A stretch of 64,000 bases of DNA from DATBSK01 sp964501785 (GTDB lineage: Bacteria; Actinomycetota; Acidimicrobiia; IMCC26256; PALSA-555), in the NCBI GenBank assembly GCA_964501785.1, contig CAZCUD010000001.1, positions 372,001 through 436,000 of the forward strand. The letters run 5' to 3'. The position numbers were made by a program, and so were the translations under genes. Below the pieces are notes generated by a model. The model ran no database searches. It was not told the DNA's origin and worked only from the letters and a program-made list of their open reading frames with translations. This document shows, one piece after another, positions 21,106 to 30,042 of the stretch (positions are counted from its first letter, which is position 1; each line of letters opens with the position of its first letter).

Positions 21106-23541
21106 ATGGAGGCACGGGCGGTGATCCGCGCGCGCCGGCGTCGACGCGCACGCGTCGTGCTGATCGGCGACATCGGCGGTGCAGAGACGTTCCACGTAGG
21201 TGACGAGGCGATGTTCGCCGCCGACCTCGCCCTAGTGCGTCGATTGCTGCCGGACGCGCAGCACCTGGCCGTGAGCGCTGATCCTGAATTCACAACCCGG
21301 GCATACGAGGTCGATGCCGTCACACAGGCGGAAGCGGGGGATGTCGCTGCGGGAGCCGACCTGCTCGTGGTGACCGGAGGCGGCAACCTCAACTCGTCGT
21401 TCCCGGCGCACATCTCGGCGAGGCTCGACCTCGCCCGGACGGTCTTTCGCAGTGGCGGACACGTCGTGCTGCTCGGGCAGATGCTCGGACCTTCCCTGGA
21501 CTCGCGGGGCGCCGAGCAGCTGCGCGAGCTGCTCGGGCTCGCCGCGTTCGTGGGCGTCCGCGATCCCGCGTCGGCTCACCTCGCCCGAAGACTGGGAGTC
21601 GAGGTCGGGCGGCTCGTCGAGCAGCCCGACGACGCGTGGGAGGTCGGGGCGGATGTCGACCACCGGCCCGCGCTGGACCTCGACGCCGAGTCCTACGTCG
21701 TCGTCACACTCCACCCGCACGCGGCGCTCATCGAGATCCCCGTGCTCAACCAGCTCGCGATGCAGCTCGACGAGCTCGCGCGAGCGACGGGGCTGACCGT
21801 CGTGCTCGCGCCGCACTGTCGGGCGCCCGAAGGGCCACGTGCGACGAGTGACGAGTCGGTCGGTGCCGCGCTCGCTCAGCTCCTCGCCGAGACGGGTACA
21901 CCGCACCGATCTGTCTCGGTTCTCGAGCCTCGCGAGACGGCGGCGATCGCACGGCGAAGTGCGCTCGTTCTGAGCACCCGCTACCACCCGGTGGCGTTCG
22001 CGTGCGCCGGTGGTGCACCCGCACTCGCCATCTGGTCCGACGCGTACGTCTACGCCAAACAGCACGGCGCGCTCGCCGCGGTCGGTCTCGATGACTGGAT
22101 CGTCGGACTCGAGGACGTGCTCGACCGGGGACTCATCGATCCGGTAGCGGAGCTGTGGCAGCGCCGGGACGAGCTCCGGGCGTGGCTCGCTGAGGGCGCG
22201 CTCGTCGAGCGGGCGCGCCTCCGGCGGCGTGATGGGGTGCTGGCGAACAAGCTGCTCGAGGTCAAGCTGCCTGTCGACGAGGCGTCGCTCCCGGATGTCA
22301 ACCCGCGCGTCGAGCTGGTTGGGCCGAGCCCGGTCCCGCGCGGGCGCTGGTACCGGCGACTCTCATCCGCTCCTGGCGCAGTGCGACGTTCGACGGTGAT
22401 CGACCGCGTCCGGCTGGAGGCCCACGCGGATCACATGGCATTGACCGCCCGCGTGCAGACGCGCGACACCGAGGCGACCGATGTGCGCATTCGCGTGCAC
22501 GACCCGTCGCTTGCCGATCGGCTCGACGCGTCGGCAACTCCTCTCCTACCGATCGCGGTGCTGCTCGCGGCGGCGACCGCGACCGACCTCGTCGTCGACG
22601 CCCCAGTGGACGCGAGTCTCCTCGATGGTGTCGAGGCGGCGGCGCGCCGCTACCACGACTGGTGGGGGCTGCGATGCCCCGAGGTGGACGTGCACGCCGT
22701 GTCACGCGACCGGCCACCCGCGGAAGGTGTCGGTCTGTGGTACTCCCGCGGCGTCGACTCGAGCGACACGCTGCTCCGCTCGCTCGCCGGCGAGCTGGTC
22801 GAAGACGAAGAGCGCTACACGGTCACGCACCTGCTCGGACTCGACTGGATCGATCCGCCGTACGCGACACCGAGCGCTCCCGCGATCTGGGTCGAGACGG
22901 CAGCTGCGGCCGCGCGGGTCGGGCTGCCGATCGTTCGCCTGACGACGGACGTGCGTCGCGTCCTCGAGCCGTTCGCGGGCTGGAAGCAGAGCCACGGCAC
23001 GGTTCTCGCTGCGCTCGGCCATCTCTTCGCACCGATCCTCGGGACCGTGATCATCTCTGCGAGCGAGATCGGCGACGCGCCGCGACCGCTGGGAAGCCAT
23101 CCCCTGCTCGACCCCCTCCTCGGCACCGCGACGACCCGCATCGTGCACGCAGGGCGGGTCGCCCGTTCGGCGAAGGTCCGTCGCATCGCGGCGAGCGAAT
23201 GGGCGCTCGACTCGTTGAAGGTGTGCTGGGAGGTGGACTCGCCCCGCAACTGCGGGCGATGTGCGAAGTGCCTCTCGACCATGACCGTCCTGCGCTCGTT
23301 CAACGCCCTCCAACGGTGCGACCGCTTCGACGCACCGTTGTCCAGCGACGCGGTGTGGGCGCTCGCGCGCGGGGACCAGCAGATCGCGATCGTCCCGCAC
23401 ACGCTGCAGGACGTCACGGCGGTGGCGCGTGCTGTCGCCCCAGAGCTCTTCGATGCCTGGCGCGCGGTCGAGCAGCGGGCGCTCCGAGAGCTCGAGACGG
23501 AGCAGTTCCCGGGCGTGGCCCGGGAAGATACCGACGGGTAA
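21106..23541 (+). CDS. Polysaccharide pyruvyl transferase fused to a PP-loop ATPase-like domain
   Basis: The product has 811 residues. Residues about 1-400 are a polysaccharide pyruvyl transferase domain: LIGDIGGAETFHVGDEAMF, VVTGGGNLNSSF, HVVLLGQMLGP and STRYHPVAFACAGG with the family His. Residues about 425-811 match the stand-alone PP-loop protein at 16201-17310: YHDWWG, WYSRGVDSSDTLL (547-553 is the loop, with Arg replacing a Gly of SGGxDS), WKQSHGTVLAALGHLF, GSHP, and four Cys at about 707, 716, 719 and 722 (CWE...NCGRCAKC). No frameshift is seen. The fusion suggests two consecutive modifications of one glycan intermediate. It is a single gene without close operon partners. Confidence 0.75.
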   Translation: MEARAVIRARRRRRARVVLIGDIGGAETFHVGDEAMFAADLALVRRLLPDAQHLAVSADPEFTTRAYEVDAVTQAEAGDVAAGADLLVVTGGGNLNSSFPAHISARLDLARTVFRSGGHVVLLGQMLGPSLDSRGAEQLRELLGLAAFVGVRDPASAHLARRLGVEVGRLVEQPDDAWEVGADVDHRPALDLDAESYVVVTLHPHAALIEIPVLNQLAMQLDELARATGLTVVLAPHCRAPEGPRATSDESVGAALAQLLAETGTPHRSVSVLEPRETAAIARRSALVLSTRYHPVAFACAGGAPALAIWSDAYVYAKQHGALAAVGLDDWIVGLEDVLDRGLIDPVAELWQRRDELRAWLAEGALVERARLRRRDGVLANKLLEVKLPVDEASLPDVNPRVELVGPSPVPRGRWYRRLSSAPGAVRRSTVIDRVRLEAHADHMALTARVQTRDTEATDVRIRVHDPSLADRLDASATPLLPIAVLLAAATATDLVVDAPVDASLLDGVEAAARRYHDWWGLRCPEVDVHAVSRDRPPAEGVGLWYSRGVDSSDTLLRSLAGELVEDEERYTVTHLLGLDWIDPPYATPSAPAIWVETAAAAARVGLPIVRLTTDVRRVLEPFAGWKQSHGTVLAALGHLFAPILGTVIISASEIGDAPRPLGSHPLLDPLLGTATTRIVHAGRVARSAKVRRIAASEWALDSLKVCWEVDSPRNCGRCAKCLSTMTVLRSFNALQRCDRFDAPLSSDAVWALARGDQQIAIVPHTLQDVTAVARAVAPELFDAWRAVEQRALRELETEQFPGVAREDTDG

Positions 23542-23580
23542 CGTCGCCGGCATGCTCGGCTCCGGATCGACGCCATAGCG

Positions 23581-24771
23581 ATGGACTTCACCGACACGCC
23601 GGCCGAGGCCGAGTTCCGTGACGAGGTCCGCGGCTGGCTCGGAGAGCACCTCACCGGGGAGTTCGCCGCGCTCGGTGGGCGAGGCGGCCCGGCCGACGAA
23701 GAGGGCTGGGAGGTTCGGGTCGAGTGGGAGCGGCTGCTCGGCAAGGACCGCTGGCTCGGCCTGTCGTGGCCGGAAGAGCACGGGGGCAGGGGCGCGAGCT
23801 TCTCGGAGCAGGTGATCTTCAACGAGGAGTACGCCCTGGCCAACGCACCCGCGCGGGTCAGCTTCTTCGGCGAGGGGCTCTTCGCCCCGACGCTGCTCGC
23901 GTACGGCACCGACGATCAGCACCGCCGGTTCCTGCCGAAGATCCAGTCGGTCGAGGAGCTCTGGTGCCAGGGCTTCTCCGAGCCCGACGCGGGCTCCGAC
24001 CTGGCCAACGTCCAGACCCGCGCCGAGCTCGACGGGGAGCAGTGGGTCGTCAACGGCCAGAAGGTGTGGACGACGCTCGCGCACCGGGCGCAGTGGTGCT
24101 TCTGCGTGACGCGCACCGATCCCGACTCGACGGGGCACCACGGCCTGTCGTACCTGCTGATCCCGATGGACCAGCCGGGCGTCGAGGTCCGGCCCCTGCG
24201 ACAGATGACCGGCACCGCCGAGTTCAACGAGGTCTTCTTCTCAGACGCGCGCACGGACGCCGTCAACGTGCTCGGGCCCGTCGGCGAGGGGTGGAAGGTC
24301 GCGATGGCCACGCTCGGGTTCGAGCGGGGCACGGCCTTCCTGTCGCAGCAGCTCGGGTTCCAGCGCGAGCTCGCGGAGATCATCGAACTGGCCCGGTCGA
24401 ACGGAGCCTCGTCGGAGCCGACGATCCGCCAGGAGCTGGCCGACTCCTACGTCGGCGTGCAGATCATGAAGTACAACGGCATGCGGATGCTGACGAGCCT
24501 GGTGCAGACGGGCGTCCTCGGCCCGGAGGCCAGCATCGGCAAGCTCTACTGGAGCTCCTGGCACCGCCTCCTCGGTGAGCGTGCCATGCACGTGCTCGGG
24601 CCCGAGGCCGGCATCGTGGAAGGCGCGCCCGGAGCAGGCGCGTATACGTTGAACGAGCTCCAGAGGATCTTCCTCTTCAGCCGGTCGGAGACGATCTACG
24701 CCGGCTCGAGCGAGATCCAGCGCAACATCATCGGTGAGCGGGTGCTGGGGCTCCCGCGTGAGCCCAGGTAG
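23581..24771 (+). CDS. Acyl-CoA dehydrogenase (first of a pair)
   Basis: The product has 396 residues and full acyl-CoA dehydrogenase length. Visible motifs: RWLGLSWPEEHGGRGASFSE, WCQGFSEPDAGSDLANVQTR (FAD/substrate contact), NGQKVWTTLAHRAQWCFCV, and at the C-terminus SRSETIYAGSSEIQRNIIGE, the classic end. It oxidises acyl-CoA to the enoyl-CoA; chain specificity is unknown. It is followed, 72 bases on, by a second acyl-CoA dehydrogenase; such pairs often act as heteromers in steroid or branched-acid degradation in actinobacteria (family knowledge, not shown here). Confidence 0.93.
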   Translation: MDFTDTPAEAEFRDEVRGWLGEHLTGEFAALGGRGGPADEEGWEVRVEWERLLGKDRWLGLSWPEEHGGRGASFSEQVIFNEEYALANAPARVSFFGEGLFAPTLLAYGTDDQHRRFLPKIQSVEELWCQGFSEPDAGSDLANVQTRAELDGEQWVVNGQKVWTTLAHRAQWCFCVTRTDPDSTGHHGLSYLLIPMDQPGVEVRPLRQMTGTAEFNEVFFSDARTDAVNVLGPVGEGWKVAMATLGFERGTAFLSQQLGFQRELAEIIELARSNGASSEPTIRQELADSYVGVQIMKYNGMRMLTSLVQTGVLGPEASIGKLYWSSWHRLLGERAMHVLGPEAGIVEGAPGAGAYTLNELQRIFLFSRSETIYAGSSEIQRNIIGERVLGLPREPR

Positions 24772-24802
24772 CGCCGCCGACCGCGGCCCGACACACAGAA
24801 GC

Positions 24803-24832
24803 CACGAGAGCACACGAGAGCACACGAGAGCA
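24803..24832 (+). repeat. Three 10-bp tandem repeats in the 5' leader
   Basis: CACGAGAGCA-type units occur three times in a row between the two acyl-CoA dehydrogenase genes, just before the ribosome-binding site GAGG of the second. They are AG-rich, unlike their surroundings. They may be slippage-prone or protein-binding; no function can be assigned. Confidence 0.7.
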
Positions 24833-24843
24833 GAGGAACGGCA

Positions 24844-25974
24844 ATGAACTTCGCGTTCTCCGAGGAGCAGGACCAGCTGCGTGACGCGGTCCGCAAGTTC
24901 ATGGAGGCCAAGTCGCCCGAGTCGGAGGTGCGTCGCCTCATGGAGACGACCGAGGGCTACGACGAGGCGGTCTGGACGCAGATGGCCCAGGAGCTGGGCC
25001 TCCAGAGCCTGCACCTGCCCGAGGCCCACGGGGGCCAGGGCTTCACGTTCGTCGAGCTCGGCATCGTGCTCGAGGAGATGGGCCGCGAGCTGCTGTGCGC
25101 GCCGTACTTCTCGACCGTGTGCCTCGCGGCCAACGCGATCATGAACGCGGGCTCCGACGCGGAGCAGGGGGAGCTCCTCCCGGGGATCGCCTCCGGCGAG
25201 ACGATCGCCGCCCTCGCGTTCACCGAGCCCAACGGCAAGTGGGACGCGTCGGGCATCACGATGGAGGCGAAGGGCTCGGGCGACTCGTGGACGCTCGACG
25301 GCACGAAGATGTTCGTGATCGACGGTCACACCGCCGACACGATCGTCGTGGTGGCGCGTGAAGCCGGGACCTCGGGCGAGGACGGCATCCGGTTCTTCGT
25401 CGTCGACGGCGACGCGAACGGGCTCTCCCGCACACCGCTGTCGACGATGGACCAGACCCGCAAGCAGGCCAAGCTCGAGTTCTCCGGCGTCGCCGCGAAG
25501 CCGCTCGGCGACTCGGGTGCGGGATGGCCGGCGCTGTCGAAGACGCTCGACCAGGCCGCCGTCTGCCTCGCAAACGAGATGGTGGGTGGCGCCCAGAAGG
25601 TGCTCGAGATGTCGGTCGAGTACGCGAAGGTGCGCGTGCAGTTCGGTCGCCCGATCGGGTCGTTCCAGGCGATCAAGCACAAGTGCGCCGACATGCTGCT
25701 CGAGGTCGAGTCGGGCAAGTCGGCCGCGTACTACGCAGCCTGGGCGGCAGCCGAGGACAACGACGAGCTGCCGGTGGTGGCAAGCCTCGCGAAGGCGTAC
25801 TGCTCCGACGCGTACTTCCACGCCACGGCGGAGAACATCCAGATCCACGGTGGCATCGGCTTCACCTGGGAGCACCCCGCGCATCTCTACTTCAAGCGCG
25901 CGAAGAGCTCCGAGATCCTCCTCGGTGACGCCACGTACCACCGCGAGCTGCTCGCGCAGCGCATCGGCATCTAG
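24844..25974 (+). CDS. Acyl-CoA dehydrogenase (second of a pair)
   Basis: The product has 376 residues. It starts MNFAFSEEQDQLRDAVRKFM, a standard start for the family, preceded by GAGGAACGGCA. The middle domain has ALAFTEPNGKWDAS and the FAD-binding C-terminal domain has VQFGRPIGSFQAIKHKCADM and NIQIHGGIGFTWEHPAHLYFKR. It lacks the usual ETIYAGSSEIQ end of its partner, as is common in the second member of heteromeric pairs. It is co-directional with the preceding gene and with the glycosyltransferase that begins 13 bases later. Confidence 0.93.
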   Translation: MNFAFSEEQDQLRDAVRKFMEAKSPESEVRRLMETTEGYDEAVWTQMAQELGLQSLHLPEAHGGQGFTFVELGIVLEEMGRELLCAPYFSTVCLAANAIMNAGSDAEQGELLPGIASGETIAALAFTEPNGKWDASGITMEAKGSGDSWTLDGTKMFVIDGHTADTIVVVAREAGTSGEDGIRFFVVDGDANGLSRTPLSTMDQTRKQAKLEFSGVAAKPLGDSGAGWPALSKTLDQAAVCLANEMVGGAQKVLEMSVEYAKVRVQFGRPIGSFQAIKHKCADMLLEVESGKSAAYYAAWAAAEDNDELPVVASLAKAYCSDAYFHATAENIQIHGGIGFTWEHPAHLYFKRAKSSEILLGDATYHRELLAQRIGI

Positions 25975-25987
25975 GAGTCGCCCCGGG

Positions 25988-27058
25988 GTGGTCCATCAAG
26001 ACGGTCACATCAGGGCAAGCGACGCGGCCGAGCGCTCTGGAGGCACCTGGGAAGTCGTGGAGCCGGCGCACGAGATCGTGCTGCCCGTCCCGCGACAGTG
26101 TGGCGCGCTGCCGTTCGCGTTCGAGGAGCGCTACGGACCGCTCCCGTCGCGGCTCGGATCCTCGGGTGTCCTCGCGCTCCCGGGCGGTCGAGTGAGCGGT
26201 GAGCACGGCTGGCCCCTGACCAACGATCGCCAGCTGATCGCGGACGCCACTGCTGTGCCCGCCTACCGGCTCGACGTGGGACCGGTGGGCGCTCCGCCCG
26301 AAGTCCGGCGGCTCGCGGGGCGCGTGGTGTCGCTCACATCCGTATGGGCCGGTTCGAACTTCGCACACTTCCTGGTGGATGGCTTGGCGCGCCTCGCCTT
26401 GGTCGAGCGCAGCGCGGTCGGGCCCAGCGACTGGTACGTCGTCGCGCCCACGGGTGGCGCGGAAGACTGGGTCGAGCGCGCGGGTCTCCCGCTCGACCGG
26501 GTCGTGTGGGCGCGTCCGGGCGTCGAGTACGTCGCGGACGAGCTGGTCGTCTCGTCCTTCCCTCGTCCCGGTCGTGTCTGCCCGGCCTGGCTCCCTGAGT
26601 GGCTGCGGCGGAGGCTCGGAGTTGGCAGCGACGACCGAGACGCTGCGACAGACGTCGTCTACCTGGCGCGTCGCGCACCGACGCGCATGCTCACGAGCTC
26701 GCGAGCGATCGAAGCGCGGATGGCCGCTCTGGGTGGTCGGGTGCTGATGCCGGCCGTGGGAGTCGACGTGCGTGCCGACCTGGCTCGCGCTCGAGTGATC
26801 ATCGGTCCGCACGGCGCGGGCCTCACGAACCTCGTGTTCGCACCGCCCGGCGGGCGCATGCTGTTCCTCGTCCCGACCGATCAGCCCGATTCCTTCTTCT
26901 TCACCCTCGCCGCGGCGGCGCGCATGGAGTGCTTCGTGCTCGTCGGAGCGAGCGACGGCGTGCGAGCCGGTCACGTACCGGGCCCGAGTCCGTTCGACTT
27001 CGACGTCGACCACGAGGAGCTGGACCATGCGCTTCGGCTCGTTCTCGCCGACGACTGA
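25988..27058 (+). CDS. GT61-type (DUF563) glycosyltransferase
   Basis: The product has 356 residues from the GTG at 25988, with AGGAG about 10 bases upstream. The C-terminal half has the GT61 hallmark IIGPHGAGLTNLVFAPPGG and the preceding VYLARRAPTRMLTSSRAIEA; the N-terminal half has SVWAGSNFAHFLVDGLARLA, also conserved in this family. GT61 enzymes transfer pentoses or hexosamines to glycans; the donor is unknown. It is followed by an FkbM methyltransferase and a sugar reductase/epimerase on the same strand, together likely a glycan-decoration unit. Confidence 0.85.
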   Translation: MVHQDGHIRASDAAERSGGTWEVVEPAHEIVLPVPRQCGALPFAFEERYGPLPSRLGSSGVLALPGGRVSGEHGWPLTNDRQLIADATAVPAYRLDVGPVGAPPEVRRLAGRVVSLTSVWAGSNFAHFLVDGLARLALVERSAVGPSDWYVVAPTGGAEDWVERAGLPLDRVVWARPGVEYVADELVVSSFPRPGRVCPAWLPEWLRRRLGVGSDDRDAATDVVYLARRAPTRMLTSSRAIEARMAALGGRVLMPAVGVDVRADLARARVIIGPHGAGLTNLVFAPPGGRMLFLVPTDQPDSFFFTLAAAARMECFVLVGASDGVRAGHVPGPSPFDFDVDHEELDHALRLVLADD

Positions 27059-27100
27059 CCTGGCGAAGCCGGGCGAAGGCCTGTCGGCGCGGTCCTTTCC

Positions 27101-27106
27101 TACGAT
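27101..27106 (+). promoter_or_regulatory. Putative -10 box (TACGAT), leaderless spacing
   Basis: TACGAT, 7 bases, then the ATG at 27114. This supports that start over the in-frame ATG at 27105, which overlaps the box. Confidence 0.45.
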
Positions 27107-27113
27107 GGCGGCG

Positions 27114-27770
27114 ATGATCATCCCGATCGGTGAGCTCGTGACCCGCCACGACATCGACCTCGGCACGGTCCTCCACCTCGGTGCCCACCTGGGCGAGGAG
27201 GCTGATCAATACCAGCGCGCGGGTGCTCGGGAGGTTGTCTGGGTCGAAGCCGATCCCGACGTCGCGGAGCGGCTTGTCGTGCAGGTGACCCCGTTCGGGC
27301 ATCGAGCGATCAATGCAGTCGTCTCGGAGCGCGACGACCGGGAGATGACCTTCCACGTCGCAGACAACGACGGGAGGTCGTCGTCTCTCCTCGAGATGGA
27401 GACTCATCTCACGCAGCACCCCGAGGTCGGGGTCATCGGGACGAAGCGGCTGCGTACCTCCACTGTCGACAGCATCTGTGCGAGCCATGCTGTCGCAGAC
27501 GTCGATCTGCTCACGATGGACCTCCAGGGTGCCGAGCTCATGGCGCTGCGCGGCGCGACGAGGACGCTCCAGTCCGTTCGCTTCGTGTACACAGAGGTGA
27601 ACGTGGAGGAGCTCTACCGTGGTTGTGCCACGCTCGAGGAGCTCGACGAGCACCTGCACGACTTCGTGCGTACCGACACCGCCCTCACTGAGCACGGCTG
27701 GGGCGACGCCTTCTACGTGCGGCGAAACCTGGTCGGGAGTGCTATCGAGCCGAGGACGTGGCACGCTTAG
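27114..27770 (+). CDS. FkbM-family methyltransferase
   Basis: The product has 218 residues from the ATG at 27114, beginning MIIPIGELVTRHDIDLGTVL. The SAM-binding motif is VLHLGAHLGEEADQY followed by VVWVEADPDVAERL; LLTMDLQGAELMALRGA is the FkbM catalytic-region hallmark (normally xDVEGxExxVLxGA). FkbM enzymes O-methylate sugars or natural products. It has no Shine-Dalgarno; a -10 box sits 7 bases upstream. A second FkbM protein is at 30798-31775. Confidence 0.85.
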   Translation: MIIPIGELVTRHDIDLGTVLHLGAHLGEEADQYQRAGAREVVWVEADPDVAERLVVQVTPFGHRAINAVVSERDDREMTFHVADNDGRSSSLLEMETHLTQHPEVGVIGTKRLRTSTVDSICASHAVADVDLLTMDLQGAELMALRGATRTLQSVRFVYTEVNVEELYRGCATLEELDEHLHDFVRTDTALTEHGWGDAFYVRRNLVGSAIEPRTWHA

Positions 27771-27805
27771 CGGCGTGTCTCTGCCCGAACGGAGCCGGTA
27801 GGTAC

Positions 27806-28738
27806 GTGGAGCTCGAAGGCGCGACGGTCGTAGTCACCGGCGGCACCGGCTTCCTCGGCACCAGTGTGTGTCGCGAGCTGCAGCACTTCGGCGCACGCGC
27901 GGTGCCCGTCGGTCGTTCGAGATGCGACCTGCGTCGCCGCGCCGAGATCGATGCACTGTTCGCCGAGACCAGACCCGATGCAGTCGTCCACCTGGCGGCG
28001 GTCGTCGGTGGGATCGGCGCCAACGCCGCGTCGCCGGGCCGCTTCTTCTATGAAAACGCACTCATGGGGATCGAAGTGCTCGATGCGGCCCGCGTCTCCG
28101 GCATCGGCAAGGTCGTCGTGAGCGGGACGGTCTGCTCGTACCCGAAGGTGGTGCCGGTCCCGTTCCACGAGGACGATCTCTGGGCCGGCTACCCCGAGGA
28201 GACCAACGCACCGTATGGCCTCGCCAAGCGGATGCTCATCGTGCAGGCCGACGCCTATCGGAAGGAGTACGGGTGCAACTTCGTCACCCTCCTGCCGGTC
28301 AACCTGTACGGACCTGGTGACAACTTCGAGCCCGAATCGAGTCATGTCCTGCCTGCGCTGATCCGTCGCTTCGTCGAAGCCGAGGAGCAAGGAGCGAGCG
28401 AGGTGATCGTGTGGGGCGACGGGTCGGCGAGCCGTGAGTTCCTTTTCGTCGACGACTGCGCAACTGCGTTCTGCCTCGCGCTGCGCGACTACGACGACCC
28501 GTCGCCGCTGAACCTCGGCACTGGTGTCGAGACGACGATCAGCGAGCTCGTCGATCAGGTGCGAGAGGTCACGCGGTACTCGGGGCGGGTGGTCTGGGAT
28601 GCCAGCCGACCCAACGGGCAGCCACGCCGGAGTCTCAGCACCGAGCGCGCGGTCCAGCATCTCGGCTGGAAAGCGACGACACCGCTCGAGGAAGGGATCG
28701 CCCTGACGTTCGAGTGGTGGATGCGCAATCGCGCGTGA
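27806..28738 (+). CDS. GDP-L-fucose synthase-like NAD(P)-dependent epimerase/reductase
   Basis: The product has 310 residues from the GTG at 27806. The Rossmann motif is VVTGGTGFLGTSVCREL. AAVVGGIGAN and the SGTVCSYP and YGLAKRMLIVQ catalytic Ser-Tyr-Lys set match GDP-fucose synthase (WcaG/Fcl), as do NLYGPGDNF, HVLPALIRRF and WGDGSASREFLFVDD. It likely makes an activated 6-deoxysugar for the island; no GDP-mannose 4,6-dehydratase is seen nearby, so another 4-keto sugar nucleotide is possible. It converges on the GT2 gene, 12 bases apart. Confidence 0.87.
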   Translation: MELEGATVVVTGGTGFLGTSVCRELQHFGARAVPVGRSRCDLRRRAEIDALFAETRPDAVVHLAAVVGGIGANAASPGRFFYENALMGIEVLDAARVSGIGKVVVSGTVCSYPKVVPVPFHEDDLWAGYPEETNAPYGLAKRMLIVQADAYRKEYGCNFVTLLPVNLYGPGDNFEPESSHVLPALIRRFVEAEEQGASEVIVWGDGSASREFLFVDDCATAFCLALRDYDDPSPLNLGTGVETTISELVDQVREVTRYSGRVVWDASRPNGQPRRSLSTERAVQHLGWKATTPLEEGIALTFEWWMRNRA

Positions 28739-28750
28739 ACCGCTTCCCGG

Positions 28751-29932
28751 TCAGCGAACGTCGACCGAGTGCAGCATGTACGCGAGGTGGCGCCGGTCGG
28801 CCCCGAGGCCGACTCTGCGAGGAACGAACGCCTTGGTCGCTCGGACCTCCACCCTCCACGGCGGACCCAGGCGCTGAGGCAAGCGAGCCTGCACCGAGAA
28901 CTCGCCGTCGGCGAGTGTCTGCTCGGTGACCACTTCGCCGCCGACGAGCACCGTGAGGTGCTGGTCGCGCAGAGCCGGATAGCGGACCGTGTCTACGGTT
29001 CCACGAACGAGCACGGAGGAGCCGCGGTCTCCCGAGTAGACGCGGACGCGTCGCGTTGCCCACCCGTCGGCGTATCGGCCGCCCGCGACCTCGGCGGCGA
29101 GCTTGCTCGCCGCGATGCGGGTGCTCACCTCCGCGGCGAGTCTTGCGACTGCCCGACTCTGGTGACCGGACCAACGATCCATCTTCGATCGGAGAAGCTC
29201 GTTCGCGTAGACACGGTACGCGGGCGCGCTGATGGGTGCTCCGTGACGTCGAAGCATCTTGTAGATCTCCCAGAGGCGAGGGATCCCTCCGGTCTCGGTC
29301 AGGGTCTCGGAGTGACGCCGCCAGACTGCCAGCGGCGCGCTCGTCGCGACCATCGGACCCAGGGCCATGACCCTGAGGAAGAAGTCCCAGTCGAAGGCCC
29401 ATCGGTAGCGTTCATCGACGAGACCGGCAGCTCGGGCCGCTGCGGCGCGGACATAGGTCGCCGGTTGGATGAAGGGGTCGTTGAGCTCGAGGGCGTCTCG
29501 CGGGTCGACCTCCCGCGTTGGCCATTCCTCGATCGGGCTCCCGCTCTCGTCGGTCACGAGACCAGACCCGTAGACGCCGACTGCATCGGGCCGCTGGTGC
29601 AGGGCGGCGACGGCCGTGCGAATCGCGCCCGGCAAGAGGAGGTCGTCCGCGTTGACCCAGAGCAGGATCTCGCCGCGCGACCTACGCCAACCCTTGTTGA
29701 TGGCGTGCGCGGGACCGCGGTCGGGCTCCGACGACCATTGCAGGTTCGGCTCGTGCTCGCGCAAGATCTCGATGGTCGAATCGGTCGATCCCCCGTCGAT
29801 CACCAGGTATTCGAGAGTGGGGTAGTCCTGGCCGAGGACACTCTCGATCGTTTCTCTGATGAACCTGCCATGGTTGTACGAGGGGGTGACCACCGATACC
29901 AACGGCAGATCCTCGGCGGAGTCGTCGTTCAC
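28751..29932 (-). CDS. GT2 glycosyltransferase with C-terminal extension
   Basis: The product has 393 residues from the GTG at 29932 (GAGG upstream). The GT-A domain has VSVVTPSYNHGRFIRETIES, EYLVIDGGSTDSTIEIL, GPAHAINKGW and LLWVNADDLLLPGA, with the N-A-D-D metal motif, and DWDFFLRVM. Residues from about 290 on form an extension of mostly beta-strand character (VRVYSGDRGSSVLVRGTV), as found in glycosyltransferases that bind or decorate large polymers. Specificity is unknown. Confidence 0.88.
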   Translation of the reverse strand: MNDDSAEDLPLVSVVTPSYNHGRFIRETIESVLGQDYPTLEYLVIDGGSTDSTIEILREHEPNLQWSSEPDRGPAHAINKGWRRSRGEILLWVNADDLLLPGAIRTAVAALHQRPDAVGVYGSGLVTDESGSPIEEWPTREVDPRDALELNDPFIQPATYVRAAAARAAGLVDERYRWAFDWDFFLRVMALGPMVATSAPLAVWRRHSETLTETGGIPRLWEIYKMLRRHGAPISAPAYRVYANELLRSKMDRWSGHQSRAVARLAAEVSTRIAASKLAAEVAGGRYADGWATRRVRVYSGDRGSSVLVRGTVDTVRYPALRDQHLTVLVGGEVVTEQTLADGEFSVQARLPQRLGPPWRVEVRATKAFVPRRVGLGADRRHLAYMLHSVDVR

Positions 29933-30042
29933 GGAGCCCTCATTCGCTGCGGACGGTACCGGCTCCCTGGCGTAGAAGCAGTGGCGCCGATTGCGACTGC
30001 ATGGGCGGCGCACCAGCCCCGACCTGGCAGACTTCGTGTTCG

